DNA of 45,867 bases from Geosiphon pyriformis (Eukaryota; Glomeromycota; Glomeromycetes; Archaeosporales; Geosiphonaceae). Positions 34,328-45,539 of the stretch are shown in pieces. Every line of letters starts with the position of its first letter. Within the stretch, counting starts at the first letter, position 1. The notes below the pieces were generated by a model. The model searched no databases. It was not told the DNA's origin and worked only from the letters and a program-made list of their open reading frames with translations. A program made the translations under genes and the position numbers. The stretch spans positions 390,838 to 436,704 of the forward strand of contig JAAOMT010000786.1 in NCBI GenBank assembly GCA_016748015.1, given 5' to 3'.

Positions 34328-35119
34328 TGTTACAGTTCAAGAATTTAATAGAAATTATAAATAATATAAATTAGCCAATTATGAAATAGCACAGCAACAA
34401 TTTATAAAAAAAAACAATTTACAAATAACAGCAAGCACTATTTTACAATAGCAGCAAACACTATCATACAAAAGCAGCAAGCATTATTTAGAAATAATGG
34501 AAATAGAGTATTACAAGATGTTATTTTGTAAAACAATAATTATATATATATACAATAGTTTTTAATGATAAAAAAGAACAGCTTCAACTCAAAGCAACAA
34601 ATATCTAAATAAAATCTTATTCAAAAAGAATTAATAAAAATAATAAATTGAATAAACATCACAATTATGAGATTAACAATAAAATTCACATACCCTCTCT
34701 AGTAAATGAAACTATTATTCCATCTTTGAACCCTTTAGAAAAATAATCTCTGATCAAGATTATTCACGTGGTTACTAATTAAATTAAAAAAGCTTTATTA
34801 TATACTTAGGGAAATCGCAAAAAGGCCATTAACATTCTGTGTTTCTAGATTAGAGAAACACATCAGGCAATTGCAAGGATAGCTTTAGAGAAGACCCCAG
34901 ACAGTAGGTAGATTTCAGATTAGCCTCTGAGAAGAAGTACACAACATACAAAGACAACTAGAATTAAAGAGAAGACTTATATTACAACATTAAGAAAAAA
35001 CCTTTAGTACATTATTATTAATATCCAACACATAAAAATCGAGAAATTCACAAAAGACTGATTGTAATTAAAATGAGAGATCAACAATTAAAATATACCA
35101 AGAAAACACTCCCATAACA
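34328..35119. repeat. Solo LTR of family C
   Basis: 792 bp, starting TGTTACAGTTCAAG and ending CCATAACA. It is flanked by ATGT at 34324-34327 and 35120-35123, a 4-bp duplication. LINE-2 is collinear with LINE-1 on both sides. Its sequence is unrelated to LTRs A and B but has the same kind of termini. A 22-bp unit with the core AGCAGCAAGCACTAT repeats about four times at 34,384-34,500. A second copy begins at 45540. Confidence 0.88.
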
Positions 35120-35123
35120 ATGT

Positions 35124-37905
35124 GTTTTTATTTTATTAAGTTTTTTGGAAGTATATGCAATAATAGGATCAATTAAATAATAATAAATTTTAGGCTTATA
35201 CTGTTTATAATAATCTAAATCAAAAAAAATTTTTTTTACCACTACTATAAAAAATTTTTTATGATTTTTTGCTTTGTAAGATTAAGAAACATAACAGTTT
35301 GTTTAGTTACAAATTGAATTCAAAGTTTATTATAAAAATTGGCAAGCAGAATTTTAAAAATAGCAAAACATTTTTTCTAATAACTAGAACATTTATGACA
35401 ATATAATCTAAATTAAGAATAGTATATCTGCTACTCAATATATCTTAAATATAACTAGTAAATTTTTTCAAATCAATGATATTTTAATTAATACAAATAA
35501 GACAATTATCATATTTATTAATTAAAAAATAAAAGTTTTTTGTTTATTAATAAGTGAATTAAATATTTCAATAACAAAAAAAAGTAAATTTTATAAATAT
35601 TTGAATATTTTTTTGTTTACAAATAAATTTTTCAAATCAAATCTTACCAAAGCTTATTTGGATGTTAGATTTTTTATGAATTTGGTTTTAAGAAAGACTG
35701 TTTTAGACAAGGAATTTTTGTATCTGGTGTTTGCAGTTTTTTATTTTATAATTGATTACAGAATACAATTTAGTTATGTATTAATAAGTATATATAAGAA
35801 GTAGAACAGAATATTAAGAAGAAGATTAAAGCTTAAGACCAATTTGCCTAAAAACTTTTTCAATAAAGCTATTTTTTATTCTAAGTTGTATAGTTTCAAG
35901 TTATTTGGACAGATATAAACTGAAAATCTGCTAGCTAATTTGGTTACTTTTGCCAATTTGGGAGAAGAGAAAAATTTTTAACAAATTATTTGAATATAAA
36001 GCTAAGAATTTACAGACTATTAGCTAAATATTCTAACATCTTTTTAGTTTTCTAGTTATATTATTTGTTAATTTAATAAACTGTTTTTTAACAAATGTAA
36101 TCAACACTTTAATGTCATGTAATTTGCTTTTGGGTAATAATCTATCTAATATATTTTGGGCTGATAATAGTGTTGCTGTTACTGATGTCCTGAATTTAAA
36201 AAATTATATGAATATGGTAAGATTATTAAAGAGATTTAGTATTGTTTTTGCTAATCTACTTTTGAACTGTTATAATATGTGCTTTACATAAAACATATTT
36301 TACAGGTAAAAAAATTTTGATCTTAAAGATTTTGTTCTTGGTTGGTTTAGTTTGTTTGTTAAGTTTATTGAAAAAAGTGGCTTGGTTGGTTATAGTGCTT
36401 TGGCTTTTTATTCTGCATCTATTAGCCACTTATATGATTTTAATATTGTTAAAAAGTGTCTGTTAAAAAATAAAACAGATGAGATAATTGTTTATATAGA
36501 TGATTCAGTTAAAAATCTGGGTTCTGTAAGTACTTATAATAATATGGCTATATATATTTTGAACATTAACATAAATATAAAAATAAAAGTATATGGTTTG
36601 TTCTTCTCAATTCTAATAAAACTATAGACTATTGTGCTTATATTAGAATGTGTTCTTATGTCTAACTTGGTTGTGTTGTTTATAAATAGTCAAGCATTGT
36701 TAAATATTTGTATTTTAAATAAGAAATGTATTAGTTCTGATTTTTACAATAAATGTTAAATAGAAAAAAAACATATTTATTAGACTATTGTATTAAAAAA
36801 TCTGTCAGTTAATTGAAATAAGATCAAAAGTTACTCTGGAATTGTTGACAATAAATATGTAAACTTTTTTGCTAATGCTGTTACTATATCTAATTTTACA
36901 ATGCCTGCTTAAGTGCTATGCTGTTTTTTTGCTGTTAAAAAAAATTTGTTTCTGAGAATATCTATTACTTCATTAAATATTTGTTTAAGACTATTAATAT
37001 TGTCAGCTAAGAATTCAAATGTGTTGATAGTACTGTAAATATAATATTATACAGTCTCTTTGATATGTGTAAAACTTTTAACTCTTAATAATTATATTAG
37101 ATTTGGTTTTATTAGCTATGTTTTTGTAATACTTTAATCTTATTTTATGAAAATTTTGCATTATTATTTGCCTATAGCCAAAAAAAAAAGACTGTATAAT
37201 TCAAGTTATTTTAGTATATTATGTATCTGGTATAAGTTAATTAAAAATTCTAATTGCATATTTTTGTGTATTTATGATGATTATATTAAAAAAAACCTGA
37301 TCTTAAACATTATTTAAGTGTAAACTAATTTGTTGAATACTTATATTGTTAATTATAAAGTGGTTCAGTTTCTGTATAAGACAAAGTCTTTTGGTTATTT
37401 ATATATATTGTTGGTTAAAGGCTTTGTATTGAAAAAATGAGTAACTAACACAATAAAATTATTGGGTATTAGATCTAATAGTAGCATGTTGATTATTAAT
37501 TTGGTTTGAATTTTTGCTGAAGATTACAGATCTCTCATATAATTATTAAGTACAAAACTAAAAACACATTACAAAAAATATAATCTTCTGTTTTATAATA
37601 AATTAGTTGTTTTATTTGTTTCAAATTTATTGTTTTTATGGACTTTTAAAATAATTCATAATTTTAACATTAAGTTGAATATGCATATTTGTTTTAAGTT
37701 GTATCTTTTTTTGTTTAGTGTATATTTTGGTTTTATGTAAGATTTTTTTGTAATAAGTAGTTTAGATAAATAGTATTGCTTTAATTGGCTTAAGTAACTA
37801 GTTATATATAGAAAAAATATAAGTCATACTTAATTTAGAATCTTTTATAATTGTATGTTTTTAGGTAATAGTTAAATTATACTCATAAAACTTAATAATA
37901 ATAAA
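35124..37905 (+). mobile_element. LINE-2, piece 5 (RT, RNase H, 3' end)
   Basis: It is collinear with LINE-1 from about 5,336 to the 3' end. An open fragment at 35601-35804 (T-K-A-Y-L-D-V-R-F-F) parallels LINE-1 at about 5,780-5,990, and one at 36352-36627 contains V-Y-I-D-D-S, the counterpart of YTDGS of RNase H. The 3' end near 37,770-37,905 matches the LINE-1 3' UTR, including TATATAGAAAAAATATA in place of the hairpin. All coding frames are destroyed. Confidence 0.8.
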
Positions 37906-37919
37906 AATATATTTGTTTA

Positions 37920-38005
37920 AAATAAGTTTTTTTTGTTAAAATTAATTTAAATAATTAGTTATATATAAAAAATATATAAATTATATATTATAATTAATAA
38001 TTAGA
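37920..38005 (+). mobile_element. Further LINE 3'-end fragment, plus sense
   Basis: AATTAGTTATATATAAAAAATATATAA repeats, in more decayed form, the last part of LINE-2 seen at 37,795-37,825. This suggests a second, older LINE 3' end immediately downstream, or a duplication. Weakly supported because both are nearly pure A+T. Confidence 0.35.
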
Positions 38006-38394
38006 CTTTTAAAAGTCTTAAAACTAATTGTAAACTTAAAAACCAATTTTAAAAAATAAAAAAATTAATTTTATATTCAAAAACCAAATAATTTAAATCT
38101 TAATATCTAAAACAGTATTAATAATTTTAATTTTAATATTAATATTATTTAATTTAATTTGAAAATTAAAAACAATAACAGCATATTTTAATTATTAAAT
38201 AAAATTAAAAAACTAAAAAATAAAATAAATATAATTATATTTAAAACCAATATATTTATTAATAAACAAAAACAGTATTTAAAAACACATATAATTTAAA
38301 ATATATATTATTATTATTGTTTAATAAACTTTATTTTTATTTTTTATTTAATTAGTTTAATTTTTAAAATTAAAAAATTTAATAGATTAATTAA
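38006..38394. other. AT desert, nothing identified
   Basis: This is almost pure A+T with no ORF. I see no LTR or LINE homology that is distinguishable from composition. Confidence 0.6.
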
Positions 38395-38495
38395 TTAACA
38401 TTTAGCGAGTGCAGTCCAACCACTATCTAAGTACATAAAATCAAATAAAATTCTAAATTAAGCGCGGCTCATGTACTTTCTACATATAACAACAT
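38395..38495 (-). mobile_element. LINE 3'-end fragment, minus sense, unusually well preserved
   Basis: The reverse complement matches the LINE-1 3' UTR at about 7,955-8,060. Shared blocks are GAGTGCAGTCCAACCACTAT (LINE-1 reverse complement GAGTGAAGCCCAACCACTAC) and CATGTACTTTCTACAT. It retains several G and C bases while the flanks have lost nearly all. It is oriented opposite to LINE-2, so two LINE 3' ends face each other across about 500 bp. Confidence 0.75.
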
Positions 38496-39520
38496 TAAAA
38501 ATTAATTAGTTTGAATTAAAAAATAAAAAAAAATTGCTTTTTTGTTTTATTAATTACTTAAATAAATATATAAAAAAATTGTAAAAAAATAATAATTTTA
38601 TTATTAACTTGTTATTAAAGATTATTAAATTTAATTTTAATTGACTATTTAAAAAAACTCTAAATAAAAAAATACTTTTATTTAAAGCCAAAAACTTTAA
38701 ATAAAATAAAGTTTTATTAATAACCAAAAACTGTTATTACAAATAATTTTTATTTTATAATATTATTAAATTCTAAAATATTTAAAAATTTTTATAAATT
38801 TTTTTATAAAAAACTGAATTTTGTTTTACAAAATTAAAATAATAATTATTTATTTACATAATTTACAATTTTAAATTCTAATTATATATTTATAAATATA
38901 AATTTTTGTTTTTTAAAATTAACTAAAAATTTTTTTAAAACTATTTAAAAAATTTTATTTTTATTTTATATTTATACATATATTTATTTTAAATTATTTA
39001 TAATCTCAATTTTAACATATATCTGTTTAAAAAATTAAATTTAATCTAAAAGAATATTTTATTAATAATTATAATTAAAAACCATAAATTTAAAATATTA
39101 ATAAATAAATACAAATAGTATTTATTAATAGTTAAAAATAAATTATGATATTAAATTAAAATATTTATTGAAATATAAAAAAATAATTTTTTAATCTTTA
39201 ATAATTTTTTTTATTCGTTAAAACTACTGTATATATTATAAAAAATAGAAGATTTTTTTTATTTACAAATTATTTTAAAATTTTTATGTAAATATAATTT
39301 AATTATAAATTAAAATATATATATAATAAAAATTAAAAATATATTTTTATAAATACAATTAAAATTCAGAATAAAAAACAATCTTTATTTTCTTATAATT
39401 TTAATAATATAACTATTTAAAAAGTTTTTTAATAATAAAAACAACTAAAATAATATTTATTAAAAACAGTTTTAATAATAATATTATTATTATAATAAAA
39501 AAGTTTAAATTATAAATTAT
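38496..39520. other. AT desert, probably saturated transposon debris
   Basis: About 1 kb of almost pure A+T with no usable frame. It may be the body of the minus-sense LINE whose 3' end is at 38395, but I could not align it reliably with LINE-1. Confidence 0.4.
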
Positions 39521-39905
39521 AAATTAATAGCGAAATTTTTTTTCAAGTAGTTTTTATTATTATTATTATTATTTAAATAACCAATTTTTTTTAAAAAACA
39601 CTCACTAATTTTTTTAAATTACTTAAAAATAATAATATTAGTATTTTTTAAAATTAAAGTTTTTTTTTGGTAAAAATAAAACATTAAATTTTTTGGTATT
39701 TTTATAAATTAATATTAATTATAATACTTAATTTTATTTTGGTTATAAACAATATTTTTTTGTTTTAAATAATAATAAAAATAATAACATATTTATTAAA
39801 TTTAACTTAAATTAATAATTAGTTGTATTATTTAATATAATAAATTTAATTAATTATTACTGGTTTTAAAATAAACTTTTTTAATTAAATTATTTAATTA
39901 TTTAA
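39520..39905 (+). pseudogene. LINE ORF1 segment, unit A (most decayed)
   Basis: It aligns with units B and C in the same order. TTTTTTTTAAAAAACACTCACTAA at 39,585 corresponds to 40,027 in B and to TCTAAGAGACACACTTAAG at about 40,917 in C, and a later block at 39,811 corresponds to 40,341 in B. Nearly every C and G present in C is T or A here. Confidence 0.55.
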
Positions 39906-40665
39906 TTTTAAATACAATAAAAACTAAAACATTTTTTTTTAAAAAATATTAATAGTAAAAAGCTGTTTTTAGTAAATTTTAAAGCATTTTTTTTACTTTT
40001 AACTAATAGTTTTTTTTTAATTGAAGTTTTTTTTAAAAAACACAGTCAGATTAGTTTTAGTATTGTTTTTATTCTTTTTAAAAGTCTTAAAATCTTTAAT
40101 AATAAGCAAATTAATAAGCTAGTTTTTATTATTTTATTAATAATAATAATATTATTATTTTATAAATAGCCAAAAAGATTAAAGACTCAAAAAACAATAG
40201 TAGTCACTTGTATTTGCTATTATTATACTAAATTTTTTTGTAGTTCCAAATAAAATTTTAGAAAAAATCTTTTTAATAATAATTAGCTTTTTTTAATATA
40301 AATAATAATAATGATAACTTATCTTTTAAGATAAATTAAAATTAATTATTAGTTATATTGTCAAATATAATGTTTTTTAACAAATCATTACTAGTTTAAA
40401 AGTAAAACAAGTTATTAATTTACTTAATCTTAAGAATTAAATTAATTAAATAGAAATTAAATTAATTTTGTTTTCTTTGTTTTTTAATATTGTTTTTAAT
40501 AATATCAGAAAAATAATTTTCAATTATTAAAAAATTTTTAAATAGATAACTTTTATTTTAATGCTTAGTATTATATTTAAAATCAAATTGGTTTTGATTA
40601 ATTTTTTGATCAAGTTATTATTTAGTTTTATTAAATTCAAGTTAAATTTAAAAAAAAAATATTGT
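39905..40665 (+). pseudogene. LINE ORF1 segment, unit B (intermediate decay)
   Basis: It is collinear with unit C over almost its whole length. AAAAGCTGTTTTTAGTAA at 39,958 matches C at 40,846, and TTTAAAATCAAATTGGTTTT at about 40,577 matches C at 41,447. It continues slightly past the point where C is cut by an LTR. Coding is destroyed by transitions to A and T. Confidence 0.7.
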
Positions 40666-41497
40666 TTTTAATAATACTTAAAAAACAATTTAATTTTATG
40701 ACCATAACCAGAGCAAAGAGTAAAAAAGCTATACCTGATATCTTTCCTGAGATATCTAATAAGATTTCAATCAAAAGAGTTCTCTCTGTTATAGAAGGAA
40801 TTAGGCAAAACGTTTTAGAAGCATTTTTTTTACTTAATAATTATAAAAAGCTGTTTTTGGTAACTACTAAAACAATTTTTTCATCTTTGGCTGGTGTTTT
40901 ACTGGTCAAAGTTCCCTCTAAGAGACACACTTAAGTTAGTCTCAGTGTTGTCTTCACTCCTACTAAGAACCCAAAAGTGTTTAATAATAGACCAGTTAAT
41001 AAGTTGGTATTCTCCTCCATAGCATTAATGTCTGGTGCTTCTAGCATCTCTTCTTTAAAGAAAATGATCAAAAAAACCAAAGGTTCAGAAAAGTGGAAGC
41101 AGTTATTTGCCTCTGCTATTATTACACCAAACCTCTTTGTGGTTCCAAATGAGATCTTAGATGAGATTTTCATAGCATTATCTAGCATATTGTCCAAGAT
41201 GGGCCAAGATTAGCCACCAGCTGTATTGCCAAATGTGGTGTCTTCTGGCAAATTATTGCTAGTTTTAGAAGCAAAGCAATTTCTTCTTGTTGAGTCACCT
41301 GTTCTTGAGAACTGGATTGACCAGATGAAAACTGAATTATTCTTTCCTCTGGTTTCTGGTGCTGCCACTGGTGGTACTTGGAAAACTATTATTAATTATC
41401 AAAGATTTGCTGAATGAATAGTCTTTACTCTGGTATCTGGTGCTATTTTTAAAATCAAATTGGCTTATATTAAGACTGTTTTTTAGTCAGTACATGG
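40666..41497 (+). pseudogene. LINE ORF1 N-terminal part, unit C (best preserved)
   Basis: ORF1 proteins of LINEs bind element RNA. A likely start is the Met at 40698 (M-T-I-T-R-A-K-S-K-K). From there one frame runs to 41,497 with stops at 40932 (TAA), 41211 (TAG), 41415 (TGA) and 41484 (TAG), all explicable by single C:G to T:A changes. The protein is lysine- and serine-rich and contains L-V-S-G-A repeated at about 41,350 and 41,440; no fold is recognised. It is identified as ORF1 because the same sequence precedes the RT ORF in LINE-2. It is cut at 41498 by element A2; the rest lies outside the window. Confidence 0.65.
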
Positions 41498-42371
41498 TGT
41501 TACAGGTGATTATTTCTGTTGTGAAATTGAATAACAAACCCATAACTTGGTGCTTAAAAGCTACTTTCGTGGATAATGTGCAGAAAGTATAGTATCTGAA
41601 GGTTTTGTTGTGGAGTTCTTTGTATAATGAACAGAGATTCAATAAGGTTGATAGTGGTTGTATCCTTAAGTGGTTTTCCCAATTTCTTTTTCAGCATAGT
41701 GGCCGGATTTAGTCTGGCAGTCGTGCCCTTCTGGTAAGCTATCCGATAATATATATAAAATCCTACTCTTATTTCTGGGTCTTTTACCAGGCTATCCTTG
41801 ACGTCAATAACTTAGCGCTTAATCTTTTAATCAATTAGTATACAATAACAAAATCAAAAAAAGAAAGAAAATAAAATAAAAAAAATAAAAATAAAGAAAA
41901 TAAAGAAAATAAGCCAAGGCAATTTGGTCTATTAGTATCTCATCAATAGCCATGATCAAGAGCTATTGTTCCAGCGTGGTTAAGTAGCAATTACTATCAA
42001 CATGAAGTGTTGATAGTGAATAGTGGATTGAGATATGGAATAATTATTTATTTGATGATTGGGTTCTTGGCTAAGGATTCTGTGGTATTGATTCTGTCTT
42101 TTCTGTTTCTAACACTATTGCTATATATACATAATTGGGATTCCTCAATTCCTCGATTTTTTATGACAGGAATCTTGGAATTCCTGGAATCCTGTGATTC
42201 CTTTGAGAGGAATCCTGGAATTCTGGAATCCTGCAATTTTTCATTGGGAATTCTGAAATTCCTGGAATCCTGTAATTCCTAAGAGAAATCCTGGAATTCC
42301 ACATTTACTATGCTTACTTCTGATTGGCTAATAAATATGCTAATATATTTCCTATATTTCTATGAGTAACA
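41498..42371 (-). repeat. Family-A LTR (3' LTR of A2)
   Basis: 874 bp with intact TGTTACAGG start and GAGTAACA end, the best reference copy of this LTR. About 3.5 tandem units of about 40 bp (GGAATCCTGGAATTCTGGAAT type) lie at 42,165-42,302. They include TTCTGGAA at 42221-42228. Confidence 0.93.
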
Positions 42372-42388
42372 TTATTCCCTCCTTTTAA
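42372..42388 (-). other. Polypurine tract of A2
   Basis: The minus strand reads AAAAGGAGGGAATAA directly before TGTTAC. It sets the element's direction. Confidence 0.8.
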
Positions 42389-42429
42389 TATTGAGCTTTA
42401 TCGAAATCTAACTCATGTAATTCCCCCTC

Positions 42430-43068
42430 TTAAAGTATTTTCTGGATTTTGTTTTCAAGAATTACTTGTGTTATTTGGGTCTGTAATTCTTCAAATTGAG
42501 CATTGGTGATTTTTCCTAATTGATTACTGGTAATTCTATTCATTGCTTTATTAAGCAATATTTTTTGTTTATCTTGAAATACTGTGTGTATTCGGTATAT
42601 GGCTCAGGCTTGTGTGGATAAGTTGTTCTTTCCCACAAAATGTTCTAATTGTTGTAGTATTTTTTTGTCAAATAATTGCTTTGTTTTATCTGTATATAGA
42701 TTCTGGATATTTATGTATTGTCCCAAGTAAAAATAACAATAGTTTCGTGGAAATTGTTGTATCCACTAATTCCAAGTTTCTTTAGTCAATTTTTGATATA
42801 GTGACTCTTTTGTCAATTCTTTTATTGTTAATTTTACTTTCGCCATGATTTTGTCCACAGTATTTTCAGTTTTCTTCTGTGTTCTGAGTTGAAATGTCTT
42901 TCTAGTATCTTGATATCGAATGGTTTGTTGATTGATTGTAATCTCCATTTCTTGGTGTTGGATTAATTAAAAAAGTTGTTGTGCTAGTAAGTAAATGTTG
43001 TCTGTAATTTCCATTTTTCTGATATTTTCTGTTGCGTTTATCATGTCTTTATATATTCTTTTGATGGA
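42430..43068 (-). pseudogene. C-terminal extension of family-A Pol, unknown function
   Basis: It continues the Pol frame after a TGA at 43069-43071, which by its neighbours (L-N-stop-S-I-K-R) may be a Trp codon changed TGG to TGA. About 210 codons with a few further stops follow. An internal Met at 43044 lies in the same frame. The protein is highly charged and helical-looking (KMEITDNIYLLAQQ; QFEELQTQITQVILENKIQ) and may form coiled coils. It lacks an obvious membrane segment, so I see no evidence of an envelope protein. A1 has the same region at 17,887-18,730. Confidence 0.55.
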
Positions 43069-44330
43069 TCAATTTAACGTGTTGTTGTTGATAATAATAA
43101 TTGGTTCCAGATCTCGTGGAATCTCATCTGGTTGGACTAATATTCTCTGTACTCCTAATTGTGGAATATTACTGGTAAATGGTAGTGTGATGTTGTGATA
43201 TGGTTTTAGTTGATTTTTATGTGCTGCTTTGGTTAAAATTTTGTTATCCAATCTTAATTTGTAAGCTCTATTTCCTAGAATTTCTTCTATGTGAAATGGT
43301 CCATCCCATTTGGGGTCAAATTTTCCACTTCATTGTTTTTTCACTTTGGTATGATATAGTAATACTTTGTCTTTAATCTTGAATTTAACTGGTTTGTTTG
43401 GTAGTTGACTATCGTGTTTTTCTTTCTGTGTTTCTTGTGACTTTTGGATATTATCAGCTGCTCTTCTTCATTTATTTTCTAATGTTTTTATCAAGTCATA
43501 TGTTCTTTTCAGCAATGTTTCTTGAAAATTTTTCTTTGTTATTGGTTCAGCTGGATATGTATTAATTTCTCTTTCTATTGGTAATGTTGCTATTCTCCCA
43601 TATACTAATTCAAATGGTGTTGCTTATGTAGTATCCTGTTTTGTTGTCCGATAAGCAAATAGTACTGATGGTATGAACAAATTCCAATCGTTCTGGTTTT
43701 CTTGACTGAGCTTGGCTATTGCTTTACACAATGTTCTGTTGAATCTTTCTACTAATCCGTTGGTTTGTGGATGGTATGGTGATAATAATGGTCTCTTGAT
43801 TCCAAATCTTTGGCTCAATTCTGTTAATGTTTTGTTCACAAAATGAGTTCCTTGGTCTGATAATAATTTTTTTAGACATCCATGTCGACAAATCAAATCC
43901 TAATGAACAAATTTGGCAACGGATTTTGCATCTGCTCTTTGAATTGCTTTTGCCTCTGGCCATTTAGTAAGATAGTCCATAGCTACTGCTATGTATCTGT
44001 TTCCTCTGCTGGTGATTGTTAATAATCCGACTAAATTAATTTCTATACGGTCAAATAGTTGTCCCACTTTGATTGGTCTTAATGGTTCACTGGGTTTTGT
44101 TCCTCCTCTTCACTAACAAGCATCACAATTTTGAACATATTGAATAATGTCTGGGTACATTGATGGCCAATAGTATTTTTTTTTAGTTCTTTCCATGGTT
44201 GCTTCTTTGTGAAAATGTCCTGCTGTTAGATTTGAGTGCATATTGAATAATATTGTCTCTTTTTCTGGCTCCGTAATTACTCTGGTTGGTTGATCTGGAT
44301 CCTTTCTATTTTTCCGATAAAGTATATTTT
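43069..44330 (-). pseudogene. Integrase of A2
   Basis: The retroviral-type integrase inserts cDNA into the genome. The HHCC zinc region is near 44,110-44,160 (C-D-A-C then a stop where Gln is likely). The catalytic core contains L-L-S-D-Q-G-T-H-F near 43,860 and SPYHPQTNGLVERFNR near 43,750-43,790, the last with the conserved Glu. The C-terminal part has W-D-G-P-F-H-I-E-E-I-L-G-N and Y-K-L-R-L-D-N-K near 43,230-43,310. Stops at about 44,130, 43,900 and 43,620 are compatible with CAG or CAA changed to TAG or TAA. There are no frameshifts. Confidence 0.85.
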
Positions 44331-44514
44331 GGTGAGTGATAAAATATTTTGATTGTTGTTTGATACTTTTTCATTCCGTATGAGATAAATTCTCTTTGAA
44401 CTGTTGAGTGTTTAGATAATGTTGCAATTGTTGATATTTTTGTATGTTCATCTTTTGTTGTATTTTTCCATTGGTATTGTTCTGGTTTTATTATATTTTT
44501 GGGTTAAAATGTTC

Positions 44515-45539
44515 TTAGATTTGTCTTATTCGTAATAAACCGTCAGCATTTTCATTGTCTTTTCTCTTTTTGTAATATATAGTATAATTATATGGTGCAA
44601 GTGCCATTTTCCATCTTGACTGTCTTCCATCTCCAAATTCTTGTTTTTGGAGTGATGTTAATCCCTTGTGATCTGTGTATACTTCAAACTTCTGGCTCAA
44701 GTATTCTTTCTATTTCATAATGGCCCAGTATATTGCTAAGTGTTCTTGTTTCGGTGTTCCATAGTTCTTTTCGGCTGGTGTTAAGTCTCTGCTGGCATAT
44801 GCTACTAAATGTTCTTTGCTGTCCAGTTCTCTCTGAGATAATACTGCTCCCAATGCTTGGTCGGATGCATCAGTGATAATAATGAATGGTTTGCTGTAAT
44901 CTGGATAGATCAGTACTAGAGCTTGGATGAGCTTTTTCCTCAGAATATCAAAAGCTTCTTGTTGACTTTCTGTCCATTCATATTTCGCATTTTTGTTTTG
45001 CAGTTGATTGAGTGGCTGTGCTATCTTGGAAAAGTTCTTGATAAAATGATGATAATAACTGGTGAATCCCAAGAATGATTTCAGTTCTGTTATATTGGTC
45101 AGCACTGGAAAGTTCTTTACTATCTTTATTTTCTTTGGATCCGTTTTGATGCCGTCTTTGCTGACTATGTGTTCCAATAATTTGAGTTCTGTCTTGTCAA
45201 AGAAGCACTTTGTCGCATTTAACTTTAGTCCTGCTCTTCTTAGTCTTTCGAACACTTGTTGAAGATGATGAAGATAATCATTAAATGTCTTTGAGAATAC
45301 ATTGGTGTCATCCAAGTATACAACTACTGATTTCCACAATAAACTAGTATAAACAATTTCCATTAGCCATTGGAAAGTTGTTGGGGCATTGGTTAAGCTG
45401 AATGACATCACTTTAAATTCGAGATTCTCTTCTCTAGTAGTAAATGCCGTCTTCTCTTTGTCAGCTGAATTCATGGCTACTTGCCAGTAACCACTGTTCA
45501 AATCTAATGTGGAGAACCATTTGTTTTCACCAAAAGCAT
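44515..45539 (-). pseudogene. Reverse transcriptase and RNase H of A2
   Basis: Copies element RNA into DNA. From the LTR-C cut at 45539 it reads K-W-F-S-T-L-D-L-N-S-G-Y-W-Q. The catalytic V-V-Y-L-D-D box is at about 45,310-45,330 and SKDGIKTDPKK at about 45,130-45,165. The RNase H domain begins at KPFIIITDASDQALGA (about 44,855-44,900), and Y-T-D-H-K-G-L (about 44,660-44,680) is in the same frame. A TAG at 44707-44709, where a Trp is expected, splits RNase H. The N-terminal RT fingers are lost across the insertion. The ORF start upstream of 45539 (MIIFAKFL...) is LTR-C sequence, not Pol. Confidence 0.88.

Noticed and set aside
42430-43068. Possible envelope gene after integrase
   Set aside because: No signal peptide, membrane segment or cysteine pattern is visible; the sequence is charged and helical and lies in the Pol frame.
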